Below the pieces are notes generated by a model. It saw only the letters and a list, made by a program, of their open reading frames with translations, was not told where the DNA came from and made no database searches. The translations under genes and the position numbers were made by a program. Of a stretch of 64,000 nucleotides of DNA, positions 12,283 through 23,285 are shown in pieces. The stretch is taken from positions 903,332,177 to 903,396,176 of the forward strand of contig CM060915.1 in the NCBI GenBank assembly GCA_030737875.1, in the 5' to 3' direction. Every line of letters begins with the position of its first letter. The stretch's first letter is position 1. The stretch is from Allium sativum (lineage: Eukaryota; Streptophyta; Magnoliopsida; Asparagales; Amaryllidaceae).

Positions 12283-12907
12283 CTTACAATCAGTTCAGTA
12301 AGCGTGCCCTGACCCCTACCTAGTGCGGGGTCCCCCTTTAATGCCAAAATGAGTTACTGACTAATATGGGTCCCACACAACAGATGACACAAGCCAACCT
12401 TTACAGATCTTGTGTCCCCAATTAACTGGTATTTGACAGGTTATACCTAACAGATTTATCAGATTCACATAACCCTCTACATATTTATGGGTTAAACCTT
12501 ACAAGTTAATGGGTCCATATAACTCCAACAGATGTAACCGGTTAAGCTTTCTAGATTAACATGTTCGTATAACACCCACTAAATTTAACAGGTTTACTTA
12601 ACCCTACATATTTAACAGGTTTAGGTAACCCCACAGACTTAATAGGTTTACTTAACCCCACAGATTTAACAGGTTTACTTAACACCAAAGATTTAATGGG
12701 TTTCCGGATTTACAGACTACTTAATTTATAATTAAGTACAACTTATCTTATTTCATAAGTTATCCCCTTCCTCAAGCATTTATTATAACCTAAGTTATAA
12801 TTACCACTTGTCCCCTAGGACAAGCCTACCTATTATCTTTCATTTTTCCCATTAGGGTTATTCATAATAGGTTATTATCATCCCCCATTTATGTATATTA
12901 ATGCACC

Positions 12908-13132
12908 AGACCTCTCACATTAAGTGGACCGCTTGTGGATGATGGATATGCCAGGTGGTTCCGGGCAAACTTCTAACACAAGTCGGACTTAACCTCGTGT
13001 CTTAGCACCGTTACGTGTACATTTACGCACTCGACCACTCACATTAATTAACCACTTGTGGTTGCTGGGTATGCTAGGCAGTTCCGGGCAGACTTCTACC
13101 ACAAGTGTAATCTAACCTCGTGTTTAAGTGCG
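12908..13132 (-). other. Tandem pair of covarying stem modules in B
   Basis: Module a: AGAC 12908/GTCT 12999, TTAAGT 12920/ACTTAA 12987, CTTGTG 12932/CACAAG 12977. Module b: CGCAC 13026/GTGCG 13128, CACTTGTGG 13053/CCACAAGTG 13099; its middle stem is weak. The loop phrase around GGTTCCGGGCA is shared with A and, reverse-complemented, with D. Confidence 0.65.
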
Positions 13133-14002
13133 GTTACAGTTTCTATTTACTATAAATCTAGGCATCTTCATTCTTAAATAATTATTCATGTTCATCGTAG
13201 GTTTTTCAATTATAGTATTCAGTTTCAACATATTAAACATTTCTGTAAGTTACAGAAGGTTACCTACAGTTTTATAATCATGTTCTCCTAAATCTTAAAT
13301 TAAGCCTACAGATTCATATACCCAAATTACGGTCATAATTCACAATTAAACATTCGCCCCAAGTTTTAGTCAAATTGTACAATATAGGTTATGCCCCTAA
13401 AAACCCCAATCATGATTCATAATATGAGTTATACCCAAATTAAAATTTTAGATAAATGCATAGATTATGCCCTCAAATCCCAATCGTGTCTTACAATACA
13501 AGTTATGCCGCAATTTTAACATTCCTAGCCATTCCCAATTTCATACGTTCGCATATTTCAGTAATAGGCCTAGGCTCCAAGGTAGCCTTGCTATTAAAAT
13601 AAAAAGGGAATGAGAGAGAAAATAACATAATAGGCATAAACAAAAGTTACAGAAATGGGCATATAATAGCAGAAATAGGTATATAAGAACAGATATAATG
13701 AACAGAAATAGGCATGTAAGAAAAGATCTGATGAACATATAATAACGGGGCTGATTAGGCATAGGTTTAGATCTAGATTTATAAGCATGTCAGGATTATT
13801 TGTTAAATGTTTATATCTAAAAATAACACAAACTCACTGTGATTAGATCTAAAGAACAAAGAACAATAGGCTGAAGTTGTAAAAGGAATTCTTGTATGGG
13901 TATAGGCTGTTGTTGAAGAAAATAGGCTAACTCAATCTAAGTTGGGGTAGCATCTCATTGTCTCCATTGTTTTTTATGTGTAAAAACAATAGAAATAGGG
14001 TC

Positions 14003-14012
14003 CTATTTATAG
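14003..14012 (-). promoter_or_regulatory. TATA box of LTR B
   Basis: CTATAAATAG on minus about 400 bp inside the LTR, at the same relative position as in A, D and F. Confidence 0.55.
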
Positions 14013-14413
14013 CCTAAAGCCAATGAACCAAGTCACAAACAAGTCCATGTTCTAAACTGAATTCTGCCCAGATCTGCATGGGGGTCGACCCTCCCCTTTG
14101 GGTGTCGACTCTTGGGTCGACCCCCAGAATGGGTCGGTTCTGGTTTTTGGCCTTCCCTCTTTGCTGTTTTGAAATTTTTGAATTTTTGGATATTTGTTTT
14201 GTTTCTATATATATAATTCTCTTGTGCATATACAAATTTCTAAGCTTAATAACTTCTTCATACGATGTCCGTTTCATGCAAACTCGGAGTCCATCTTAAG
14301 CAATATTCCGAGATGAACGCAATGGCGCCGCCCGTTTTACTTATTTTCCAATATTTAATTAAGTATTCTTTAGTTTATCATTATAATGTTCTTTAAAATT
14401 ACGGGGTGTTACA

Positions 14414-14664
14414 GGATACCTTGGTAGTAAAAGACATATTCTTGTCCGGGTGATTTTTTTCATATAGCACGTCACAACGTAGCCGCATTCACTATCACTT
14501 GGTTGTTTAGGAGATCCCTATTCAAATAATAATAAGGTGACTTGTTTTAATCAACACCAAAAAGAAGCTAGACTAGCTAGTAAGTAGGATAAATTAACTA
14601 AAGTGCACAATACTTACTGCAAGGTTCTTAATTTTAGGAACTCTTTTTCCTTTCGGTTTCAGCC
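14414..14664 (-). pseudogene. Possible Ulp1-like (C48) protease fragment of a DNA transposon
   Basis: On minus the peptide QPSDSECGYVVTCYMKKI resembles the CGYYVMRYM-type catalytic cysteine region of the Ulp1-like proteins carried by many plant CACTA and Mutator elements. Upstream, a 47 bp exon-like piece (14618-14664) has a CAG acceptor and a GTAAGT donor. LTR B abuts it at 14413. The match is short and made by eye; the rest of the protein is missing. Confidence 0.35.
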
Positions 14665-14779
14665 CTGAAAGATTTGATTGCACTACATAAGGGAATGTAA
14701 CAATGTCAATAAAACATAAGTCATGTGTTCTATAATAAAAAAATCTAAAATGAATCACATTCTTATAGTACAAATATAT

Positions 14780-15010
14780 TACCTTTTTTTAAACAACAGT
14801 TTACTTAATTACATAGCAAGAAGGGTACTCAATCCAACAACAGCCTCACAAAACAAACAGGGACACACAAAGAAAAAACAAATACAGACAGATCGTGTGC
14901 CAAGAAACTACAACACCAAACTTACGGACACTACAACAAACAAAATGCTCCCAGAAAAAGAGACAAGCAAGCACCAGAGCAAGCATAATAGTAAGAATCC
15001 AGGCTAAAAC
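14780..15010 (-). mobile_element. Possible LINE 3' tail
   Basis: On minus the stretch is T/G-rich, with TTGTTGGATTGAGTACCC followed by a terminal T-then-A run near 14785, as in 3' ends of plant L1-type LINEs. No RT coding is attached and I see no target duplication. Confidence 0.25.
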
Positions 15011-15305
15011 CAAAAAAGGAAGGTCAAAAATCTAACCATGCAGCTGCAACAAATATATTATCTTGATACTGCTTTTTCTAATATAGAAAAATGTGCCTGG
15101 TGAGACAAATAATTGAGAACATAAATGTTACCATCTCATATTATGATTAAAATCCAGTGTAGGTTGTTTATATTAGAAAATATACAAAAATCAGAGTTCA
15201 CAAAAAAATTGCCTAAAAATCATAATATATGTCGTATCAACACTTACTTTTCATTATATGGCATTAAGAATAGACGATCGCAATTACCCTCTCTTAGCTG
15301 ATTAA

Positions 15306-15620
15306 CACTACAACAGAAATTGTCTTTTATAGCGGCATATAACCGCTATTAATAAGATTTACAGCGGTTTGATAAATGTTATATATTGACATGTCATAAA
15401 AAAAATGCTGAATATTTATAACACTAAAAAACTGGTATAAAAGAGCATAATTTTATAACACGGATTTACCGCTATTTTTTTTAAAGACAATAGCTCATAC
15501 TCATCGCTATTAAACATCTAAATCTCAATGAAAATAAGGACCTTTATAACACAGTATAGCCGCTATAACATATTTATTTGATAGCGGCTATCTGACGTTA
15601 TTAAATCAACAGGTTATCAA
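15306..15620 (+). mobile_element. CACTA-type terminus with subterminal repeats
   Basis: CACTACAACAGAAATTGTC begins at 15306, followed by many direct and inverted copies of a short GC-rich motif in AT-rich DNA (TAGCGGC, AACCGCTATT, ACAGCGG, TACCGCTATT, TAGCCGCTATAA, ATAGCGGCTA). A CACTA end plus subterminal repeats is the signature of the CACTA (En/Spm) superfamily. It points rightward. I could not find the matching ...TGTAGTG end before 23165, so the element is either truncated or its other end was lost. Confidence 0.6.
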
Positions 15621-15897
15621 ATTAACAAATTCAATACATATGTTATACAACATGCTATAACATAATATATCAACTAACAAAAAAAATCAATCCATGATTT
15701 ACAAAATTCAATACATATGTTTTCTATTTTATATTAATCTCAATTTGAATACAAAAAAGACAAACATAATTCAAATTTAAAGTCTACAAGTACCAAATGT
15801 TATCAAATTAACAGATTTATCAAATGCACCATTAACACTAACTAAACCAAAATTCATTACAAAAACTCTCTAAAAAACCCAGTGGCAGATGCTCAAT

Positions 15898-16428
15898 TTA
15901 AGGAGCAACGCCTTCATGGAGCAGCATCTGATCGAAATGCCACACCGTTGAACAACAAAACCTTTGAACGAGAACAGTCAGTTGAAATGATTTAAAAAAA
16001 GACAAATATTATTGCAGCGAACGGTTATAGGTCTATGTATGAAATAATTACCATGCCCTTTTTCAATCCTTCTCAACTGAGCAGCATATCCTGATATCTT
16101 TTTAATAGCTTCCACCTATGCAAAATAAAAAACAGGTTGCACATAACAGACCAGTAAGTTTACTCTTAGATTAGGAAATACAACTAAGGATCTTATAAAT
16201 AAGTAAAATGTTGAACCTGCTCAGTCAGATATTCAGTTTCTATGAAATCAGCAAGTTGAGGATCATTAGACCAAGTTGCAACCTGTTTCATTTCATTTAT
16301 AAATTTTTTGTAACACCCAGGAATAGAACTGACAAAAATACCAATACCAATTTGTATTTGACCTACACTGTGTAGATGAAGCAGCTTCCTATTGGTAGGC
16401 TTCTCCAAAGAGAGTGCAAGTTTCGTTG
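15898..16428 (-). pseudogene. Ferritin gene fragment (last four exons with introns)
   Basis: Ferritin stores iron, in plants mostly in plastids. Minus-strand exons: 16367-16428 ([18 protein letters not shown]), 16217-16282 ([18 protein letters not shown]), 16052-16115 (VEAIKKISGYAAQLRR) and 15898-15945 (VWHFDQMLLHEG, then stop at 15898-15900). These match the C-terminal half of plant ferritin in order, and introns fall between exon-like blocks with GT/AG borders at most junctions. The acceptor of the last exon reads ACG instead of AG, and the usual [16 protein letters not shown] ME is altered. The 5' exons (transit peptide, ferroxidase helices) are absent; to the right lies an unrelated gene fragment. 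Intron retention means it was copied from DNA, not from mRNA. Confidence 0.85.
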
Positions 16429-16547
16429 CTGAAGATAATAAAATCATGTGTTAAAACATATCAAAAAAATAATTTTACTGTAACGATGCAGAACTTATAA
16501 TTAGACAAAGAATATTTAAAAAAAATAAAAAACCAGATACTACTTAC

Positions 16548-16840
16548 CCAAAAGTGCTCAACACTGACGAATGAGCTTGACAAGATCACCTTTTTTTAAT
16601 GGTCGGAGCACAATTCAAATTTAAATCAGTAACTTTCCAACAAATAGGATGCACAGCTAGAAGGCATTTAGTAGAAGAATCCCATAATCCAGACAAATTT
16701 GTAATCTATGTGCATTTTATAAGTGCGTTCAAGAGATTAGATAAGCTACTAACTTGTGATTAAGAGTGAAAGATCCGGTTCTGAAATTAACAAGCTCAGG
16801 AGCTCGGACAAGAATATTTGAAAGTGTTATGCAAGTAATG
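16548..16840 (-). pseudogene. TIR1/AFB-type auxin receptor fragment
   Basis: On minus the translation contains LSNILVRAPELVNFRTGSF, then GLWDSSTKCLLAVHPICWK and LNLNCAPTIKKGDLVKLIRQ. These match consecutive leucine-rich-repeat segments of the F-box auxin receptors TIR1/AFB (AFB2/AFB3-like). An in-frame stop lies between, another follows RQC, and the piece ends in TGG plus GTAAGT, a good donor, at 16548. It lies on the same strand as, and just upstream of, the ferritin exons, so a chimeric transcript is conceivable. F-box and other exons are missing. Confidence 0.7.
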
Positions 16841-17339
16841 ACGAGAATTGTTGCAACTGCTATGATAGTACACGTGCAAGCTATTGAAAACAGAAATGTG
16901 TAATACAATTTAAGGTAAAATGGGTAATATACATTTCATTGCATATATTTATGATCAACTGTACTTTTTCAAGTATAAGGTACTCATTTACGTTTAGCGG
17001 ATAGGATTTAGCTTTAATACTTGGATATATTATGCTTCGTCTTAAATCATCAACTGATTATGTCATCAACAGATTGTACCACACGATTTCTTTGATATGG
17101 TGATAACGATGCCAGACTTCGCACGGAGAAGTATGTAGAACTTAAAAATTAAATGAACAATCGTGCGTGCTGGCTGTCCAGCACTTCAAAATCCCTTTTT
17201 AGCGCTGTCGTCCACCATCGCTGCCATTCTGGTCACAGAAATAAGTTGTCCTGCAAAATTCATGCCGACCGTAGATTCAGCAAGAGGCCAAGAAACCCAA
17301 AGTCTCTAAATCTCTTATAATAACGATGCTACTTTTTCA

Positions 17340-18243
17340 TTGTCTTCAATAGAAGACAGGTTTGTTCTTGCATCCTACAATACTTTGGGAGTTGATAATG
17401 TTGCGAACCACATTGACCTTTATATGAACATTCATTCTGATGTCTTGAGATGGGGTTCAAGAAAGCTTCTTATATGTCAAGAAATTTGCAATTTGAAAGC
17501 TGATATAGTATGCATTCAGGAAGTGGATAGGTGCGGGGACATATTGGCTAATCTAAAAGAAGAAGGATATGCTGGTAGTTACAAGAGAAGAACAGGAGAT
17601 GCTAAAGATGGGTGTGCAATATTTTGGAAAGAGAAAAGGTTCTGTGTGATTGAGGAAGATACCATTGAGTTTAAAAAATTTGGGCTTCGAGATAATGTTG
17701 CTCAGTTAATTGCTTTTGAGCTAAGTGAAGTTCCAAGGAAAAGAGTAGTTGTTGGTAACCTTCATGTTCTATCCAACCCAAAGAATGGAGATATCAAGCT
17801 AGGGTAGGTCTGCATGCTTCTATCTAGGGAACATGCCATTTCAGAAAATGGGGTGGTAGTCCTATTATTCTTGCTGGTGATTTTAATAATAGTCCCAAGA
17901 GTACCATCTACGAGGTTTTCTCAGACTCAAAGCTAAACTTGAATGGATGGGATAGAAGAAATATGTCTAGAAAAGATAGGCTTTTATATCCTGTACCTAG
18001 CATGCAGAGGTAGCTTAATTATAGCTCGAGCAGTGAAGAGTTGGAAGTTGCTACTGGAAATTCTAAATGCACAAATTTGACGCATCCAATGGATTTGCGT
18101 AGCACGTAGGCAGAAATTAAAAGCAGGAATTGTAAAAGAAGTTCCTGTGGAGAACCGTTGGCCACCACATATAATTCAAAATTTCAAGGAACTGTTGATA
18201 ACCTGCACTCAGCTAGCCTTGCTACTATTAGAGTATTAGACTG
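17340..18243 (+). pseudogene. CCR4-homolog (deadenylase, EEP nuclease) pseudogene
   Basis: Translation shows LASYNTLG, the endonuclease/exonuclease/phosphatase motif VCIQEVD, then GYAGSYKRRTGDAKDGCAIFW, GNLHVL, and in a shifted frame ILAGDFNNSPKSTIYE and ATTYNSKFQGTVD. This order fits plant carbon catabolite repressor 4 homologs (CCR4-5-like), which shorten mRNA poly(A) tails. Breaks: TAG at about 17805 (the family has glutamine here), a one-base loss near 17842, and a stop near 18013. The final catalytic SDH segment is missing. No intron interrupts 900 bp, unlike the neighbouring ferritin piece. The upstream 110 bases may hold a decayed N terminus. Confidence 0.8.
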
Positions 18244-21200
18244 AATTATACTAGCAATGCAAATAATTTGAAATAAATATGGATTAATATTATAATTGGA
18301 TTAATTTTGGAAATTGTTTTTTTTTCAAATAAATTCTTAGGTTGAGTGGTTTCTCCATTTAATTGAGTTAAATTTATGAATGTTTGCCTATATACAAAAG
18401 AAAAATAAAATCAATCAGTCTCCTTTATATCACCAAAATGATCTGACATTCTTAGCTGAAATGATCCACATGAAATATAAATGGATAAGGAGCAGTGCAC
18501 AGTGGTTAAAGTTAATAGCTTAGCAAATAAATATTATACATATTTGATTTGGAAAGAATGGTTACTAGTACATATCACTCACCTATCTTGCATCACCACA
18601 CAACACAAATTGTCATTAATTCCCCTTCCAACAATCAGAACACATCTTTGCACCACCATAAACCACACAACATCCAATACTCAAAACCATTAACAAAAAA
18701 TACCATGTCTGCCCACTCTCACAATAATCCACTTGCAACAGTTCAGCACATCTAGTGACCTAAACCATCAGAACTACTTTTGATGTCATTTTGTACTAAC
18801 TATTGTAACTGAAAAGGGCATGAAATATTTTTCAGAAATTTGTTGATGCCCTTTTAAGATGTCATTTGTCGGGATTTTTCCTAACAACTTTGTGAATTCT
18901 ATGCGCTTTTTAAAAATAAACTGAAAAATATAATCAAGCATTATTTTTTCCTGAAGATAGAGTCATGAACTTATAAACTTATTTAGGATCCAAGATTTTC
19001 ATTTAGGGAAAAAGAAAAACTAACTATTGTTTTTGATAGAATTCAAATTTCTTGCACCTCCCTCTTTTTCTCAGGAGTATTTTTGTAAATATCAAACCTA
19101 AAATTATGTTTCTATTCTAACAATTAATTAAGTTAATTAGAAGTTAGGATGGGACTCTCATTCTGTGTATTAAAATAAACAAATAAAAAAATGCATAAAT
19201 ACATCCAGAGTTTATTACAAAGTTCCAATCTCTTCATAAATGTATATATTTTGCATTCCAGATTATATTTTTGATCTTCATCATATGAAATTGCTGTCAA
19301 AACATAATAAATACACCTAGTTGTTGGACCATAGAATTTTTTGAAAGCAAAAAAGTGAGAGTACATCAAAAAAGTGAGAGTACGTTAGTGAAATAAGTGT
19401 ATATATGAGTTTATGACAATTGATTGCTTTGATACTTATACACTTCCAGCATTATCTAGATTATGTTAATAATCAAGCATCATGAATTATTTGTAACTTC
19501 CTCAAGAATTTTTGACAATTTAAAGTAGAATGTACATGCCAAATTAACGATATAAGGCATACCAAAGTAGATGTTTTAAATATAGGTTATACATGTAGCT
19601 AGTTATTTATATTAAACAAACATATGATGTCACTAGTTAATAAATAAGTGTTCATCCGATGGCTTTTCTTTTACAGTTATTTATAAAATCCAATGTCAAA
19701 AGTAGTTCTGATGTCATTTTAAGTTAAAAAAACTATGACACTTATTTACAGATGTAGCTAGTTATTTGTAAACAATCCACTTACAAATGTTCATGCCCTT
19801 TTAAGTTAAAAAAACCATGACAAAATACTTGTTTAGAAATTTTTTTATCTTTATTTATAAAATAACGAGTTAATATTTACCCCATGGAAATAGGCTACAA
19901 ATAGGCTCACACATCCATTTTTCTTTTACAATTATAGCACAATTAGGCCTAAAACAACCCGACCCAAAACAGCCAACAGGTCTCATCCAATAAATACTTA
20001 AGAAGAGAAAGCTTCACTCCACACTTTCTTAGAAACGTGCAACACTGAAGTTATTATATCTTGATTTTCGTGGATTTGTTGTCTTATCTTGAAAGAACTT
20101 ACATTATATGCTAATGCAACCATATAGTTAATTCGCTCTCTGAATTATAATCACTGTTACATTTGAACAACTCACTTTTATGAATGTCAATGATTTCTAC
20201 CAACCTCCAATAACCTTAGTAAGTTCAGACTATAGTAATCAAATTAATTAGAATGAGAAATTATTTACCATTGTCGTCTTTGTCAAACAAACTGAAGGCC
20301 CCACTTAAACTCAAAGTCTGGCCTTAGTAAGCTGATTTGCCATGGCTAGTTAGTTCAACGAACAAAACTGAATCGAGCTCAACTATGTGGAGGATAAAAA
20401 CTAAATCAAGATTAATTCATATTATTACTAACTGCATTTAGCACATAAAAGCATTGTAAACAAATATAATTTAATACACGAAAACTTGCAAGTTGAACAA
20501 AATTATCACTTTCCTGTGCATACATCAGAAGAACGACCTCGTAGTGCTCATAAACAAAAAGTTAACATGTTAATTAAACAACTGCAAAATGAAAAAATGG
20601 ATATCAATGATCGCTACCAACAAAAGGCATAAGCAATTTATACGATGTACTACAAAGCTTGCTTGTTTAGAAAGATTTAATTACAGTACACATACCAAAT
20701 TATGCTCAGCATACAAAAGAATTTTATGTAGAATTTCATATGAATAATGTATCACCAGATCCATAATTAGTACTAACAAAAATATTGTGCTTAACTCTAA
20801 GAGCATAAATTTGCTAAGAGTTTTATTAACCTAAGTAACATGAAAATTTTATAATGATCAAATAGAAAAAGGTTACTTTATGCTTACAAATTGTTTACAA
20901 AGGTTGTAAATTTCATGGCATTAGCATCAATGTTTTAAATGGTTAAGTTTAAATGCAAACATCGAGTAGTTAACCTATGCCGTAGTTTAAGTCGCGCGTA
21001 TACATAAGATACATCAGATGTAAGGAATCACAAGCATTTACATTAGAAAACCACTAAGCCTTTATAGCAACTTAAGTTAAAATAGTTTAAAGATATTGTA
21101 ATACCATGTATAACCAATTGTTGTACGACCTTCAGAAATAATACTGTATGTTGTAAAAATAATGATACTATTCATGATTGGAATGGAGAGGAGGCAGGGT

Positions 21201-21902
21201 TGCCCTATTCGGTGGCTCATAGGGCTTGCTTAATAATTGACATTACGAAGTAAATTTTTATTATAAAAAAGATTAGTCAACTCCAAAACAAATCAAAATT
21301 AAAAATGGTTGAACCAGACTGTGGTTTAAACGAAAGCTCGATATCTCCATTGGCCTGTAGTAAACAATTGAACTAGTAACTTGATTGAATTGGACTTATC
21401 ATCCATGATGATGTATTTCAAAAAAACACACACATGCCATTAAGATAAAAAGGTACAAATTACCCCTTCATACCAACACCAAGTTATACGTAGTTAATAA
21501 CGTTATCAATCAAAAACCAATACATCATGTTTTGGAAGCATTAGATAATATTCATAAATATTATTGAATTAATATATGCGATTGATAAAAAGTTATAATA
21601 TACAGTAACAACAATAAAATATGAACTCCTTTTTTAACCAATTTAGACAATTAGCTTGACAACATTCCTATGTAAAAAAATTGAATATATAATTTGAACT
21701 TTCAAAAAAATTGCAGTTTCTAAAATATGAGTAGATGATGTGAATTCCCTTTGTAGCACTACAAACCAGCTGCAGAAAAATTTGATAATATAAGTGAAGA
21801 ATTTTCATTTATACTTAACTTCTATTTTGATTTTATTAACTGGATTTTTTCTTGATAAAACTTCACATACATACGTGTGATCATGTCCTCATGCGCAAGC
21901 GC

Positions 21903-21905
<3 letters not shown>
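18244..21905. other. AT-rich intergenic stretch with short inverted repeats
   Basis: No coding region is supported. A 17 bp sequence CATCAGAACTACTTTTG (18766-18782) recurs inverted at 19697-19713, and phrases such as GATGCCCTTTTAAG and CATGCCCTTTTAAGTT recur nearby (18846, 19793), hinting at an eroded DNA transposon of about 1 kb. The rest looks like unique AT-rich DNA. Confidence 0.4.

Positions 21906-21906
<1 letters not shown>

Positions 21907-21938
<32 letters not shown>
21907..21938. repeat. (TA)n microsatellite
   Basis: About 14 uninterrupted TA repeats directly left of the MITE. Confidence 0.9.
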
Positions 21939-21941
<3 letters not shown>

Positions 21942-21947
21942 ATTTTA

Positions 21948-22497
21948 GGCGAATTCTATATATACACCAAAAATTGTAAAATATATACCAATAATTATAA
22001 TAAACTACTACACACCATATATTATTTTATATACACCGTTTCTTTTACTAAATAATCCATGTTCTCATCTTCTTTTTCTTCTCTCTTTCAAACTTAAAAC
22101 ACAATTACCTAAATTAGAAATTCTTTGCCTTAAATTTAGAAAATTTTAACAAAATGAATTTTTTTCTTATACTAATATTGTAACTTTTATAAACTTTTTG
22201 AAAAAGAAATCAATTTTAACAAAATTATTGTAATTTTACAGAATAAATCAACAGTTCTAAATTTGACTATTATTTCTGAATGTTTTCTTAATTGAAATTT
22301 TAGATTTCATGATTAAATAATTCATTAACATATTTAGTTTGTATCAAGTTTCAATTCTTTTAAGAATAATTTGACTTTTTATATGCAAAAGTTTTAAAAA
22401 AAACCAACTATGAGAAAAAGGGTAATTTAGTGATAGAATTTAACAGAAAACTAATGGTGTATGTTAAGTGATTTTCAGTGTATGAATAGAATTTGCC
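21948..22497. mobile_element. MITE, Mutator-like (about 550 bp)
   Basis: Terminal inverted repeats: GGCGAATTCTATATATACAC at the left, and GGCAAATTCTATTCATACAC when the right end is reverse-complemented. Flanks TTTATTTTA (21939-21947) and ATTATTTTA (22498-22506) form an 8-9 bp target duplication with one mismatch, as for Mutator-like elements; a low-complexity target weakens this. The interior is AT-rich without coding. Confidence 0.65.
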
Positions 22498-23164
22498 ATT
22501 ATTTTATTTTATAAACCGACTTCTAAATCAAGTATGCATTCTGACATACAGTTAGCCTAAGGCATAGCATTATAACAATACAAAGTATGGTAAAACAATT
22601 ATGAAGATCACTAACGTACATATAAAAAGAAATGAGATCGAATTTTAATCTAATAAAGAGCATACGCCGATAACAGATTGGTCATGCATCTTCGAAAAAT
22701 CAAACATATATCATGATTACAATAAAAGTTTATCTACTACAATAATGGAACTCCATGCTACCACTATAATGGAAATGGGCTTTTGAGTTTAAACTTCAAT
22801 TCAAAGAAGAATGCATGACTACTGTGTTTTTATATGAATGGAAAGTGTAATCCATTATCTCTATGGAAAATTTTACCCATAAGAAACTCTAGTTTCAACT
22901 ACCAGAAATTATTCGTTGTTGCAAATGCTCATTTAGGAAATCATCTATCTAAATTACATGTCAATAATACAAATTGCTCCATGTCAATAATACAAATTGT
23001 TCCTTGTCAATAATACAAATTGCTCTTATTTCTTTCAATAATGGTATCTGTAGAATTCCTTTTAATATAGTACGATGTTAGCGTGTGTACCCATCATCAT
23101 TCCTAGCTGCAACTATATTCGTATTTCCTACTTTGAAAATTGTAGTAAGAAATGATGAAGGGTA
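22498..23164. other. Unassigned AT-rich DNA left of the copia insertion
   Basis: Contains a small tandem of 'CAATAATACAAATTG' (22960-23025, three copies). GGGTA at 23160-23164 is the expected left target duplication of the copia element; its partner lies outside the window. Confidence 0.4.
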
Positions 23165-23285
23165 TGTTGGGAAACAATGGCTGAGTCACGTACTTAGTCG
23201 CTTTCTTAAAGACAATTCGGCGATCTGGTCGGTGGTGCAAACCAGTTCGTACTTCCGTCGCCGCCTCTAGGATAAAACAGCCTCT

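Larger units (their letters stand above)
12283..14413 (-). mobile_element. B: LTR fragment of a third Tekay-like family
   Basis: Ends GGGGTGTTACA at 14413 and runs parallel to the LTR of A in layout: two stem modules (12908-13132), a donor-like CAGTGAGTT (13837), TATA (14003-14012), a GTCGAC cluster (about 14080-14130) and the conserved GAACGCAATGG block (about 14310). It begins inside the LTR at a position matching about 7669 of A, because C1 was inserted there. Bases 12283-12287 (CTTAC) are the likely right target duplication of C1. Confidence 0.75.

Noticed and set aside
21753..21765. CACTACAAACCAG as a possible CACTA end
   Set aside because: It has the wrong orientation to close the element starting at 15306 and lacks subterminal repeats.
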